Assembly (NCBI GenBank): GCA_945878355.1 | Contig: CAMCTC010000016.1 | Coordinates: forward strand, 1 to 64,000 | Length of the DNA: 64,000 bases | Source of the DNA: Bordetella parapertussis | Lineage (GTDB): Bacteria > Pseudomonadota > Gammaproteobacteria > Burkholderiales > Burkholderiaceae_C | Direction of reading: 5' to 3' | Shown here: positions 47,803 to 56,846 of the stretch, piece after piece | How the letters are laid out: each line of letters opens with the position of its first letter | How positions within the stretch are numbered: the stretch's first letter is position 1 | Notes under the pieces: model-generated | The model's input: the letters and a program-made list of their open reading frames with translations, nothing else | What the model was told of the DNA's origin: nothing | Database searches by the model: none | Position numbers and translations under genes: made by a program

Positions 47803-48717
47803 ATGTTTGATGTGATGAATTGGCAGACCAATCGCTTTGTGATCCGGCTGGATCGTCCGCAGGTGATGGGCATCGTCAACGCGACGCCTGACTCCTTCTT
47901 TGATGGCGGGCGTCATGCACAGGTCAGCGCGGCGATGGCTTACTGCGAGCAATTGCTGCAAGAGGGCGCTGACATTCTGGACATCGGCGGTGAATCGACC
48001 CGTCCCGGTGCACAGCAGCCTGGTCTCGAAGAGGAATTGGCGCGCGTGTTGCCTGTGCTCCGCCATGCGGTGCGCCTGGGTGTGCCGGTGTCGGTCGACA
48101 CCAGTCGGCCCGAGGTGATTCGGGCGGCGCTGGACCTGGGGGTGGACATCATCAACGATGTTCGCGCGCTGGTGCGGCCTGATGCGTTGGCCGCCGTCGC
48201 AGCCCATCCGCGCTGTGGTGTCTGCCTGATGCACATGCAAGGTGAGCCGGGTGCGATGCAGCAGGCACCGGTCTACGCCGTCGATGTCGTCGCAGAAGTG
48301 GTCACCTGGCTGCGCCAGCGCGTGGGGCAGGTACAGGACGCTGGTGTGGCATTGGACCGGATTGCGATCGACCCCGGGATCGGCTTTGGCAAGACCGCCG
48401 AGCACAATTGGGCCTTGCTGCAGCGCCAGGAAGAATTGCGGGCGCTGGGCCTGCCGATGCTGCTGGGTTGGTCGCGCAAGTCAACATTGGGAGCGCTCAC
48501 TGGCCGGCCGGTGGAGCAGCGCCTCGTGGCCAGCGTGGTCGCTGCGCTGGCCAGCGTGCAGCGCGGTGCGCAGGTGGTGCGGGTGCACGATGTCGCGGCC
48601 ACCGTCGATGCGCTCAAGGTTTGGCGTGCGGCAGGCTTGCTGCCATCGGTGATGGGTGGCGATGACGATCGAGTTCAAGGAATAACACCAGATGAAAAGA
48701 CAATTTTTCGGCACTGA
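47803..48717 (+). CDS. folP: Dihydropteroate synthase
   Basis: A 304-residue enzyme that joins p-aminobenzoate to the pterin pyrophosphate in folate synthesis. Signatures are [43 protein letters not shown] and the C-terminal [12 protein letters not shown] and [11 protein letters not shown]. The first ATG is used here; the ATG four codons on is equally possible, and neither has a good ribosome site. The C-terminus extends past the usual end and overlaps glmM by 26 bases. Confidence 0.97.
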   Translation: MFDVMNWQTNRFVIRLDRPQVMGIVNATPDSFFDGGRHAQVSAAMAYCEQLLQEGADILDIGGESTRPGAQQPGLEEELARVLPVLRHAVRLGVPVSVDTSRPEVIRAALDLGVDIINDVRALVRPDALAAVAAHPRCGVCLMHMQGEPGAMQQAPVYAVDVVAEVVTWLRQRVGQVQDAGVALDRIAIDPGIGFGKTAEHNWALLQRQEELRALGLPMLLGWSRKSTLGALTGRPVEQRLVASVVAALASVQRGAQVVRVHDVAATVDALKVWRAAGLLPSVMGGDDDRVQGITPDEKTIFRH

Positions 48718-50023
48718 CGGCATTCGAGGTACCGTTGGTCAATCACCGATAACCCCTGATTTCATGCTGCGCTTGGGCCATGCGGTGGGCCGTGTACTGC
48801 GCCGCAGCAGCGCTCGACCCACGGTGCTGATCGGCAAGGACACGCGGATCTCGGGATACATGATCGAGTCCGCGCTGGAGGCCGGGCTGGCCTCTGCCGG
48901 GGTCGACACCGTGCTGACGGGACCGTTGCCGACGCCTGGTGTGGCTTACCTGACCCGTGCATTGCGGCTCGACCTGGGGCTGGTGATCAGCGCCTCGCAC
49001 AATGCCTACCCCGACAACGGCGTCAAGTTCTTCTCTGCCAAAGGCGAAAAGCTGTCGGACGAGTGGGAAATGGCGGTGGAAGCCGCTCTCGAAGAACCAC
49101 CGCAGTGGGTTGATTCGGCCACGCTGGGCAAGGCCAGGCGGCTCGACGACGCTCGCGGTCGTTACATCGAGTTCTGCAAGAGCACGGTCGACAAGGACTT
49201 GTCGCTGCGCGGGCTGAAGGTGGTGATCGATGCTGCGCACGGGGCTGCTTATCAGGTCGCTCCTGAAGTTTTTCACGAGCTTGGCGCCGAGGTGATTGCG
49301 ATCGGTTGCCAACCCGATGGCGTGAATATCAATGCGGGGTTCGGGGCCACCTCACCGCAGGCGCTGGTTGCGGCAGTCGCCGCGCATGGCGCTGACTATG
49401 GCGTGGCCCTAGACGGCGACGCCGACCGCCTGCAATTGGTGGACCGTAACGGCCGCTTGTTCAACGGGGATGAACTGCTCTACGCGATGGTGATGGACAG
49501 ATTGGCGCAAGGCCAGTCTGTGCCCGGTGCGGTCGGCACGCTGATGACCAATATGGCGGTCGAGATCGCGCTCAAGGACGGTGGTATCGAATTGGTGCGC
49601 GCCAAGGTCGGCGACCGCTATGTGCTGGAGGAAATGGCGGCGCGCGGCTGGCTGTTGGGTGGCGAGGGCTCGGGCCATTTGCTGGCGCTGGACAAACACA
49701 CCACCGGCGACGGCATCGTCAGCGCCTTGCAGGTGCTTCAGGCGGCACAGCGGGCAAGGGCCTCGCTGGCTGATTTGTTGGCCGGCGTCACCTTGTTCCC
49801 GCAGACCTTGCTTAATGTACGCTTGTCGAGTCTGGCCCATTGGCAGACGAACACCGCGCTCGCAGCGGAGACCTTGGCGATCGAGGGCGAGCTGGCTGGC
49901 CTGGGGCGGGTGCTGATCCGAGCCTCGGGTACCGAGCCTGTGTTGCGGGTGATGGTCGAGGCGCGCGACGCAGGCCAAGGGCTGCGATGGGCCCAGCGCT
50001 TGGCCGCGGCAGCCCAAGGCTGA
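48692..50023 (+). CDS. glmM: Phosphoglucosamine mutase
   Basis: A 443-residue enzyme interconverting glucosamine 6-phosphate and 1-phosphate for UDP-GlcNAc, peptidoglycan and lipopolysaccharide. The active-site phosphoserine is Ser102 in [13 protein letters not shown]; the metal loop is VALDGDADR, the sugar loop GGEGSGH and the phosphate loop [12 protein letters not shown]. The start [13 protein letters not shown] is standard. It overlaps folP by 26 bases; the folP-glmM order is common in proteobacteria. Confidence 0.98.
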   Translation: MKRQFFGTDGIRGTVGQSPITPDFMLRLGHAVGRVLRRSSARPTVLIGKDTRISGYMIESALEAGLASAGVDTVLTGPLPTPGVAYLTRALRLDLGLVISASHNAYPDNGVKFFSAKGEKLSDEWEMAVEAALEEPPQWVDSATLGKARRLDDARGRYIEFCKSTVDKDLSLRGLKVVIDAAHGAAYQVAPEVFHELGAEVIAIGCQPDGVNINAGFGATSPQALVAAVAAHGADYGVALDGDADRLQLVDRNGRLFNGDELLYAMVMDRLAQGQSVPGAVGTLMTNMAVEIALKDGGIELVRAKVGDRYVLEEMAARGWLLGGEGSGHLLALDKHTTGDGIVSALQVLQAAQRARASLADLLAGVTLFPQTLLNVRLSSLAHWQTNTALAAETLAIEGELAGLGRVLIRASGTEPVLRVMVEARDAGQGLRWAQRLAAAAQG

Positions 50024-50077
50024 CCATAGGCTGTCGGGTTCTGGTTTGGCGAATTGTGACAGCCGGCCCCCGCTGAT

Positions 50078-50095
50078 ATGACGATTCAGTGACGT
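50078..50095 (-). promoter_or_regulatory. Second Pho-box-like site, reverse orientation
   Basis: Read on the minus strand: ACGTCAC-TGAA-TCGTCAT, two heptamers related to CTGTCAT with the four-base spacing of a PhoB site. It lies about 20 bases upstream of the main Pho box and could add a PhoB dimer, but its orientation is unusual for activation of pstS. Confidence 0.4.
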
Positions 50096-50114
50096 TAATT
50101 CGAAATATGACAGC

Positions 50115-50148
50115 ACGTCATGCTGCTGTCACAAGGACTGCCTAGAGT
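50115..50148 (+). promoter_or_regulatory. Pho box and -10 of the pst-pho operon
   Basis: ACGTCAT-GCTG-CTGTCAC (50115-50132) has two heptamers close to the PhoB consensus CTGTCAT with a four-base spacer. The hexamer TAGAGT (50143-50148) starts exactly ten bases after the box, the spacing of PhoB-activated promoters in which the box replaces the -35. Transcription would start about 45 bases before pstS. Confidence 0.85.
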
Positions 50149-50199
50149 TCGGGCTTGGCGCATGGCGTGCCAACTCCTTGAAACTGAAAGGCTTTGCAA

Positions 50200-51234
50200 A
50201 TGAATTCGATGTTGCTCCGTGCTGCCCTGGTCTCAGTGGCCCTGATCCCGGTCTTCGCATCGGCCCAGGACGTCACCGGCGCAGGCGCCTCCTTCCCGGC
50301 TCCGATCTATTCCAAATGGGCCGACGCCTACAACAAGGCCACCGGTGCGCGTATCAACTACCAGTCTGTCGGGTCGGGCGCTGGCATCAAGCAGATCAAG
50401 TCCAAGACGGTCGATTTCGGCGCTTCCGACATGCCTTTGACCGACGAAGAACTGGCCAAGGACAACTTGGTGCAGTTTCCGACGGTGATCGGCGGCGTCG
50501 TGCCGGTGGTCAACATCGTCGGCATCAAGCCCGGCCAGATCAAGCTGACTGGTGCCGTGCTGGGCGACATCTACCTGGGCAAGATCACGAAGTGGAACGA
50601 CGCCGCGCTGACGGCGTTGAACGCTGGCGTGCCATTGCCGGCTGCCGACATCTCGGTGGTTCGCCGCGCCGACGGCTCCGGCACCAGCTTCATCTTCACC
50701 AACTACCTGTCCAAGATGAACGCTGACTGGAAGACCAAGGTCGGCGAGGGCACCGCGGTCAACTGGCCGGTCGGTGCCGGCGGCAAGGGCAACGAGGGCG
50801 TGTCAGCCTTTGTGCAACGTCTGCCGAATTCGATTGGTTATGTCGAGTACGCTTACGCCAAGCAGAACAAGATGTCGCATGTTCAGCTGAAGAATCAGGC
50901 GGGCCAGTATGTCGAGCCCGATGACCTCAACTTCAAGGCAGCGGCAGCTGGCGCCGACTGGAGCAAGACCTTCTACCAGGTGCTGACCGAGCAGCCCGGC
51001 AAGGAATCCTGGCCCATCACTGGCGCCACCTTCATTCTGATGCACAAGGCGCAGGACAAGCCGGCGAACGCCAGCAACGCGCTGAAGTTCTTCGACTGGG
51101 CATATGCCAGTGGCGACAAGCTGGCCTCGGATCTTGAGTATGTGCCGCTACCCGATTCGGTCAAGGCCTTGTCGCGCAAGCTCTGGACGGACAATCTGAA
51201 GGACAGTGCCGGCAAGGCCATCGCCTACAAGTGA
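50200..51234 (+). CDS. pstS: Phosphate ABC transporter, periplasmic binding protein
   Basis: A 344-residue exported protein. The signal peptide MNSMLLRAALVSVALIPVFA (cleavage near ASAQD) is followed by the mature start DVTGAGASFPAPIYSKWADA. Phosphate-binding loops include GSGAGIKQ, FGASDMPL and RADGSGTSFIF. It captures phosphate for PstCAB. ATG 50200 is preferred to an in-frame TTG two codons before. First gene of the Pho-box-controlled cluster. Confidence 0.98.
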   Translation: MNSMLLRAALVSVALIPVFASAQDVTGAGASFPAPIYSKWADAYNKATGARINYQSVGSGAGIKQIKSKTVDFGASDMPLTDEELAKDNLVQFPTVIGGVVPVVNIVGIKPGQIKLTGAVLGDIYLGKITKWNDAALTALNAGVPLPAADISVVRRADGSGTSFIFTNYLSKMNADWKTKVGEGTAVNWPVGAGGKGNEGVSAFVQRLPNSIGYVEYAYAKQNKMSHVQLKNQAGQYVEPDDLNFKAAAAGADWSKTFYQVLTEQPGKESWPITGATFILMHKAQDKPANASNALKFFDWAYASGDKLASDLEYVPLPDSVKALSRKLWTDNLKDSAGKAIAYK

Positions 51235-51291
51235 TCCGGTGCGAGCGGGTCGTATCCGCCCGCGTTTCGTTTCCAGCTCAGTGGAGGCCCT

Positions 51292-52305
51292 GTGGCCGCA
51301 ACACTTCCTGCCAGTTCCTATTCGTCGTCAGAGCGCGCTGCGCCACATCGGCAACCGCCTGAGCGGCGTCGCATCGCGCCCTGGGCCGACCCGCTGTTCT
51401 CGATGCTGGCGCAAGGTGCAGCTTGGTTGACGCTGTCGCTGCTGGTGGGCATCATCATCTCGCTGCTGATCGGCGCGGCGCCGGCGATCAAGCAGTTCGG
51501 TCTGGGCTTTCTCTGGTCGAGTGAGTGGGACCCGGTGAAGGAGAATTTCGGCGGCTTGGTGATGATCTACGGCACGCTGATGACCTCGTTCATCGCGCTG
51601 CTGATCGCCGTGCCGGTGAGCTTCGGCATCGCGATTTTCCTCACCGAAATGTCGCCGGGCTGGCTCAAGCGGCCGTTGGGCATCGCGATCGAGTTGCTGG
51701 CCGCAGTGCCGTCTATCGTTTACGGCATGTGGGGTCTGCTGGTGTTCAGCCCTATCCTGTCCACCTATGTGCAGCAGCCGCTGCAAGCGGTATTCAAAGG
51801 CGTGCCGGTGCTGGGTGCATTTGTCTCCGGCGCGCCGGTGGGCATAGGCCTGCTGTCGGCCGGCATCATCCTGGCGATCATGGTGATCCCATTCATCGCC
51901 TCGGTGATGCGCGACGTGTTCGAGGTCACGCCGCCGATGCTCAAGGAGTCGGCCTACGGTCTGGGCGCGACCACCTGGGAGGTGGTCTCAAGGGTGGTGC
52001 TGCCGTACACCAAGTCGGGCGTTGTCGGCGGCATCATGCTGGGTCTGGGTCGTGCGCTGGGCGAAACCATGGCGGTGACGTTTGTGATCGGCAACTTCAA
52101 CCAACTCAACTCGCTGTCGCTGTTCGAAGCCGCCAACAGCATCACCTCGGCGCTGGCCAATGAGTTCGCCGAAGCCGGCGAGGGCTTGCACCAGGCTTCG
52201 CTGATCTACCTTGGGCTGGTGCTGTTCTTCATCACCTTCGTGGTGCTGGCGCTGTCCAAGCTGCTGCTGTCGCAGTTGCGCAAAGGCGAGGGGACCCGCG
52301 CATGA
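51292..52305 (+). CDS. pstC: Phosphate ABC transporter permease PstC
   Basis: A 337-residue inner-membrane permease with six main helices. The permease motif near [20 protein letters not shown] and [18 protein letters not shown] is that of binding-protein-dependent systems. About 40 N-terminal residues are polar (Ser/Pro/Arg-rich) before the first helix. The start is GTG with GTGGAGG upstream. It overlaps pstA by four bases. Confidence 0.97.
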   Translation: MAATLPASSYSSSERAAPHRQPPERRRIAPWADPLFSMLAQGAAWLTLSLLVGIIISLLIGAAPAIKQFGLGFLWSSEWDPVKENFGGLVMIYGTLMTSFIALLIAVPVSFGIAIFLTEMSPGWLKRPLGIAIELLAAVPSIVYGMWGLLVFSPILSTYVQQPLQAVFKGVPVLGAFVSGAPVGIGLLSAGIILAIMVIPFIASVMRDVFEVTPPMLKESAYGLGATTWEVVSRVVLPYTKSGVVGGIMLGLGRALGETMAVTFVIGNFNQLNSLSLFEAANSITSALANEFAEAGEGLHQASLIYLGLVLFFITFVVLALSKLLLSQLRKGEGTRA

Positions 52306-53186
52306 ATGCCTTCTCCACCTCTTTCACCGCAGAGCAACACCAAGCCCGTCTGGCCATGCACCGTCACCGCAAGCGTGTCAACGCGGTGGCGCTGATGCTG
52401 GCGATCGGCGCGATGGCCTTCGGCGTATTCTGGTTGTTGTGGATCCTGTTCGAGACCTTCCGCCTCGGTCTGGGTGGGCTGAACCTCGCGGTCTTCACCG
52501 AGATGACGCCGCCGCCGCAGGCCGACACCGGGGGCTTGGCCAACGCGATCTTCGGCTCCGTGGTGATGGCCGGCCTGGCCACGCTGCTGGGCACACCGAT
52601 AGGCGTGATGGCCGGTATCTACCTGGCCGAGTACGGGCAGAAGACCTGGCTCGGCAGCGCCACCCGATTCATCAACGACATCCTGCTGTCGGCGCCGTCG
52701 ATCGTGATCGGCCTGTTCATCTACTCGGTGGTGGTGTCGCAATTCAAGAGCTTCTCGGGTTTTGCCGGGGTGCTGGCGCTGGCGCTGATCGTGATCCCTG
52801 TCGTCATCCGCACCACCGAGAACATGCTCAGCTTGATTCCCAATGCGCTGCGCGAAGCAGCTTATGCCTTGGGCACACCGAAATGGATTGTGATTTCGTC
52901 GGTGACACTCAAGGCGGCGCGCGCCGGTGTCATCACAGGCATCTTGCTGGCAATCGCCCGGATCTCGGGCGAGACCGCGCCGTTGCTGTTCACCGCGCTG
53001 TCCAACCAGTTCTGGACCAGCGACCTGAGCAAGCCGATGGCCAGCCTGCCGGTGACGATCTTTAAATTCGCGATGAGCCCCTATGAGAACTGGCAGAAGC
53101 TGGCTTGGGCGGGGGTGTTCCTGATCACGATCGGTGTGCTGGCGCTCAACATCGCCGCCCGCGTGTTCTTACGCAACAAGCACTGA
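52302..53186 (+). CDS. pstA: Phosphate ABC transporter permease PstA
   Basis: A 294-residue inner-membrane permease, partner of PstC. Helices begin near residue 27 ([20 protein letters not shown]). The EAA-type loop is around [17 protein letters not shown], followed by [22 protein letters not shown] overlaps the pstC stop as ATGA, so the two are translationally coupled and made in equal amounts. Confidence 0.97.
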   Translation: MNAFSTSFTAEQHQARLAMHRHRKRVNAVALMLAIGAMAFGVFWLLWILFETFRLGLGGLNLAVFTEMTPPPQADTGGLANAIFGSVVMAGLATLLGTPIGVMAGIYLAEYGQKTWLGSATRFINDILLSAPSIVIGLFIYSVVVSQFKSFSGFAGVLALALIVIPVVIRTTENMLSLIPNALREAAYALGTPKWIVISSVTLKAARAGVITGILLAIARISGETAPLLFTALSNQFWTSDLSKPMASLPVTIFKFAMSPYENWQKLAWAGVFLITIGVLALNIAARVFLRNKH

Positions 53187-53205
53187 AATTTTGGAGGATC
53201 GCAAC

Positions 53206-54000
53206 ATGGACACCCGCGTCGCACCCGCTCACCTGGCCAGCACTGAGAAGACAAAAATCTCGGTGCGCGACCTCAACTTCTACTACGGCGGCTTCCATGC
53301 GCTGAAGAACATCAACCTGACGTTGCCTGCCAACAAGGTCACGGCTTTCATCGGCCCGTCGGGCTGCGGCAAAAGCACGCTGCTGCGCACTTTCAACCGC
53401 ATGTTCGAGCTCTACCCTGACCAGCGGGCCGAGGGTGAGATCCTGCTTGACGGCGAGAACATCTTGAACAAAAAGTTCGATGTCAGTCTGATCCGGGCCA
53501 AGATCGGCATGGTGTTCCAGAAGCCGACGCCTTTCCCGATGTCGATCTACGACAACATCGCTTTTGGCATCAAATTGTTCGAGACACTGCCGCGGGCCGA
53601 GATGGACGAGCGGGTGGAATGGGCGCTCAAGAAAGCCGCGCTTTGGAACGAGGTCAAGGACAAACTCGACCAAAGCGGCTCTGGCCTGTCGGGCGGGCAG
53701 CAGCAGCGTTTGTGCATCGCGCGCGGCATTGCGATCAAGCCCGAGGTGTTGCTGCTCGACGAGCCCTGCTCGGCGCTCGACCCGATTTCCACTGGCAAGA
53801 TCGAAGAGCTGATCCACGAGCTCAAGGCCGACTACACCGTTTTGATCGTCACCCACAACATGCAGCAGGCCGCGCGTTGCTCGGATTACACCGCTTATAT
53901 GTACCTGGGTGATCTGATCGAATTCGGTGCCACGCCCGAGGTGTTCACGCAGCCCAAGCGCAAGGACACCGAGGACTACATCACCGGACGCTTCGGTTGA
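53206..54000 (+). CDS. pstB: Phosphate ABC transporter ATP-binding protein
   Basis: A 264-residue ATPase driving phosphate import. Walker A is [10 protein letters not shown], the Q-loop [19 protein letters not shown], the signature [14 protein letters not shown] and Walker [14 protein letters not shown], with the switch His in [11 protein letters not shown]. The start is the ATG behind TTGGAGGATCG, 19 bases after pstA. The C-terminal [11 protein letters not shown] is standard. Confidence 0.98.
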   Translation: MDTRVAPAHLASTEKTKISVRDLNFYYGGFHALKNINLTLPANKVTAFIGPSGCGKSTLLRTFNRMFELYPDQRAEGEILLDGENILNKKFDVSLIRAKIGMVFQKPTPFPMSIYDNIAFGIKLFETLPRAEMDERVEWALKKAALWNEVKDKLDQSGSGLSGGQQQRLCIARGIAIKPEVLLLDEPCSALDPISTGKIEELIHELKADYTVLIVTHNMQQAARCSDYTAYMYLGDLIEFGATPEVFTQPKRKDTEDYITGRFG

Positions 54001-54046
54001 TGATCCGGCTGACAGACAACAAACCTGGCGATTCAAAGGATCCACC

Positions 54047-54754
54047 ATGAGCGGTAAACATCTGTCCACGCAGTTCGACAACGAACTCAGCGGAATCTCC
54101 ACTCGTGTGCTTGAGATGGGCGGGCTGGTCGAATCCCAGGTCGCGCAGGCCGTGCTCGCGCTGTCGACCTTCAACGGCGATGTGGCGACCCAGGTCCTTG
54201 AAGAGGAGCAGCGGGTGAACGCGATGGAGATCGAGATCGACCGCGATCTCTCTTCCATCATCGCGCGGCGGCAACCCACAGCGCGTGACCTTCGGCTGCT
54301 GATCGCGGTGTCCAAGACCATTGCCAACCTCGAGCGCATTGGCGACGAGGCTGCGCGTATCGCCCGCACGGTTCAGCGCTTGCTGAATTCCGGCATGTCC
54401 AGCCGGCTGCGCCTGCCGGTGGCTGACCTGTCCTATGAGTCTGAACTGGCGACCAAGCAATTGCGCAAGGCGCTTGATGCCTTCGCCAGGCTAGATACCG
54501 AGGCTGCGGTCGAAGTGCTGCGGCATGATGACCAGATCGATCAGGAGTTTGACGGCCTGATGCGCAAACTCATCACCTACATGATGGAAGATCCGCGCAC
54601 GATCTCGTCGGCCATCGACTTGGTGTTCGTCGCCAAGGCCATCGAGCGTGTCGGCGACCATGCCAAGAACCTGGCCGAGCAGATCATCTATATCGTCAAG
54701 GGCACCGATGTGCGGCACAGCCCGGTCGATGCGGTCGAGAGTCTGGTGCGCTGA
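54047..54754 (+). CDS. phoU: Phosphate signalling protein PhoU
   Basis: A 235-residue helical protein with two three-helix repeats. Metal-binding E/D-rich motifs occur near ERIGDEAARIARTV and its repeat ERVGDHAKNLAEQIIYIVKG. It binds PstB and PhoR and keeps the Pho response off when phosphate is plentiful. The start MSGKHLSTQFDNELSGI is typical; AAAGGA lies upstream. It is 46 bases after pstB. Confidence 0.97.
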   Translation: MSGKHLSTQFDNELSGISTRVLEMGGLVESQVAQAVLALSTFNGDVATQVLEEEQRVNAMEIEIDRDLSSIIARRQPTARDLRLLIAVSKTIANLERIGDEAARIARTVQRLLNSGMSSRLRLPVADLSYESELATKQLRKALDAFARLDTEAAVEVLRHDDQIDQEFDGLMRKLITYMMEDPRTISSAIDLVFVAKAIERVGDHAKNLAEQIIYIVKGTDVRHSPVDAVESLVR

Positions 54755-54779
54755 TGGATCCGAAGAGGAGCGAACAACG

Positions 54780-55481
54780 ATGAGCCAGATCGTGGTGGTT
54801 GAAGATGAACCGGCGATCGCCGAGCTGATTTCGATCAACTTGCGCCATGCTGGACACGAGGTGACGATCGCTGCCACCGCCGAGGCCGCCCGCCAGGAGA
54901 TCGACGCGATGCTGCCTGATCTGGTGGTGTTGGACTGGATGCTGCCAGGACAGAGCGGTCTGGCCTTGGCTCGGTTTTGGCGTGCCAACGCCCGGACCCG
55001 GGAGTTGCCCATCATCATGCTCACCGCGCGGGGCGAGGAAATCGACAAGGTGGCTGGGCTGGATGCGGGCGCCGACGACTACCTGACCAAGCCGTTTTCG
55101 ACCCAGGAGCTGATGGCCAGGATCCGTGCCGTGTTGCGTCGCAAGTTGCCTGAGGCGCTTGATGACGTTGTCGAGTTGGCAGGACTGAGGATTGACCCGT
55201 CGACCCACCGAATCAGCCGCGGCGAGATCGATTTGAAAATGGGGCCGACAGAGTTTCGACTGCTGCATTTCCTGATGACCCATCCAGAGCGTGTGCACAG
55301 TCGCGCCCAATTGCTCGATCGCGTCTGGGGCGACCATGTCTTCATCGAAGAGCGGACAGTCGACGTGCACGTCAAGCGCTTGCGTGAGGCGCTGTCGCCT
55401 GCTCAATGCGCAGGCATGGTCGAAACCGTCCGTGGTGCGGGTTATCGACTGACTCGGCACGCCAGCCTGGCGCCAAGCTGA
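54780..55481 (+). CDS. phoB: Phosphate regulon response regulator PhoB
   Basis: A 233-residue OmpR-family regulator. The receiver has EDEP at residues 8-11, phosphoacceptor Asp52 in LVVLDWMLPG and Lys in YLTKPFS. The winged-helix DNA-binding domain includes LKMGPTEFRLLHFLMTHPER and ERTVDVHVKRLREAL. It should bind the Pho box at 50115-50132. Only 25 bases follow phoU, with AGAGGAGCG before the start. Confidence 0.98.
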   Translation: MSQIVVVEDEPAIAELISINLRHAGHEVTIAATAEAARQEIDAMLPDLVVLDWMLPGQSGLALARFWRANARTRELPIIMLTARGEEIDKVAGLDAGADDYLTKPFSTQELMARIRAVLRRKLPEALDDVVELAGLRIDPSTHRISRGEIDLKMGPTEFRLLHFLMTHPERVHSRAQLLDRVWGDHVFIEERTVDVHVKRLREALSPAQCAGMVETVRGAGYRLTRHASLAPS

Positions 55482-55487
55482 GCCGCG

Positions 55488-56846
55488 ATGGTCTGGTTGC
55501 TGCCGCGCCCGTTGTTGGCTCTGTTGTCCCTTGCCACAGGGGGCGTGATCGGACATCTGGCCGGTTCGTCGATCGGCCTGCCGGAGGCGGGTGCGGTGTT
55601 CGGCGCAGCGCTCGCTGCTGGCTTGGCGGTGGCGCTGGACGCTTGGCGTGCTGCGCGGCTGATGAGTTGGTTGCGTGGCGGGCAAGAACTCGACGCACCT
55701 CGCGATTCCGGATTCTGGGGTGAACTGGGCTATCGGCTTGAGCGCGCACTGCGCTCGCGCGAGCAGGCGCTGGCCGCCGAAAACCGGCGTCTCGATGAGT
55801 TTCTGTCGGCCATCGAAGCCTCGCCCAATGGCGTGCTGCTGCTCGACGCCATGGACCAGATCGTCTGGTGCACAGCGGTTGCGGCGGACCACTTGGGTCT
55901 GGATGCGAAGCGCGACCTGCACCAGCCGATCACCAACCTGGTGCGGTTGCCGGCTTTCGTGGCCTATCTTCAAGAAGGTATCTGGCGCGAACCCATCACG
56001 CTGGTCGCGCCTGGCGGGCGCGGCAGTTTGCAGGTTGTGTTGAGGCGTTATGGCGATGGCCAGAAGCTGGTGATTTCGCAAGACGTCACCGAGCGTTTGC
56101 GCGCCGAGGCCATGAGGCGTGATTTCGTCGCCAACGTATCGCACGAGATCCGTACCCCACTCACGGTGTTGGCGGGATTTGTTGAAACCATGGCCAACTT
56201 GCCGCTGGCCGAGGTTGAACGCGCCAGGGTGCTCAAGCTGATGCAGCAGCAGACCGACAGGATGCAGGTGCTGGTGTCCGACTTGCTGACACTGGCCCAG
56301 CTAGAGGGCAGCCCCAGGCCGCCGGCTGACCGCTGGGTGGGGATCGCTTCGCTGCTGCACCGCGTACTGGGTGATGCCCGCACCCTGTCGGCCGGCCGGC
56401 ACCAGATCGAATTGACCGAACCGCCCGATCTGGAACTGGCGGGTCTGGAGGCCGAACTGCTCAGTGCAGTGACCAATCTGGTTCAAAACGCGGTGCGCTA
56501 CACGCCTGCCGGTGGGCTGATACAGATTGCCTGGCATGGCAAGGTTGATGGTGGCGGTGAGGTCGAGGTTCGAGACAATGGCATTGGCATTGCGCGCGAT
56601 CATTTGCCGCGCCTGTCCGAGCGCTTTTACCGGGTCGATGGCAGCCGATCGCGCGACACCGGCGGCACTGGCTTGGGACTGTCCATCGTCAAGCATGTGA
56701 TGCAACGCCACGGCGGGGCGCTGGAGATCGACAGCGAGCCCGGGGTTGGGTCACGTTTCCGGCTGTTGCTGCCGGCAGGTCGGATCCGCAGCCGGTCGGG
56801 TGCAACCGCGCCATCCGGTCGGGACGTCGCAGGGTCAGCGGCTTAG
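55488..56846 (+). CDS. phoR: Phosphate regulon sensor histidine kinase PhoR
   Basis: A 452-residue membrane kinase. Two N-terminal hydrophobic segments (about 4-22 and 30-50) are followed by a PAS domain (about 100-200; FLSAIEASPNGVLLLDAMDQ), the phosphoacceptor box NVSHEIRTPL with His219, and an ATPase domain with LVQNAVRYTP, RDNGIGIA and GLGLSIVKHVMQRHGG. It lacks a large periplasmic domain, as usual for PhoR. It starts six bases after phoB and overlaps the convergent glycosyltransferase by 12 bases. Confidence 0.97.
   Translation: MVWLLPRPLLALLSLATGGVIGHLAGSSIGLPEAGAVFGAALAAGLAVALDAWRAARLMSWLRGGQELDAPRDSGFWGELGYRLERALRSREQALAAENRRLDEFLSAIEASPNGVLLLDAMDQIVWCTAVAADHLGLDAKRDLHQPITNLVRLPAFVAYLQEGIWREPITLVAPGGRGSLQVVLRRYGDGQKLVISQDVTERLRAEAMRRDFVANVSHEIRTPLTVLAGFVETMANLPLAEVERARVLKLMQQQTDRMQVLVSDLLTLAQLEGSPRPPADRWVGIASLLHRVLGDARTLSAGRHQIELTEPPDLELAGLEAELLSAVTNLVQNAVRYTPAGGLIQIAWHGKVDGGGEVEVRDNGIGIARDHLPRLSERFYRVDGSRSRDTGGTGLGLSIVKHVMQRHGGALEIDSEPGVGSRFRLLLPAGRIRSRSGATAPSGRDVAGSAA

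Noticed and set aside
50029..50064. GGCTGTC/GACAGCC inverted repeat after glmM as a terminator
   Set aside because: The 22-base loop and absence of a T-run make termination unlikely; it may be chance or a partial PhoB-like heptamer.
54696..56144. 482-codon open frame antisense to phoB and phoR
   Set aside because: Covers two clear genes in reverse; no motif.
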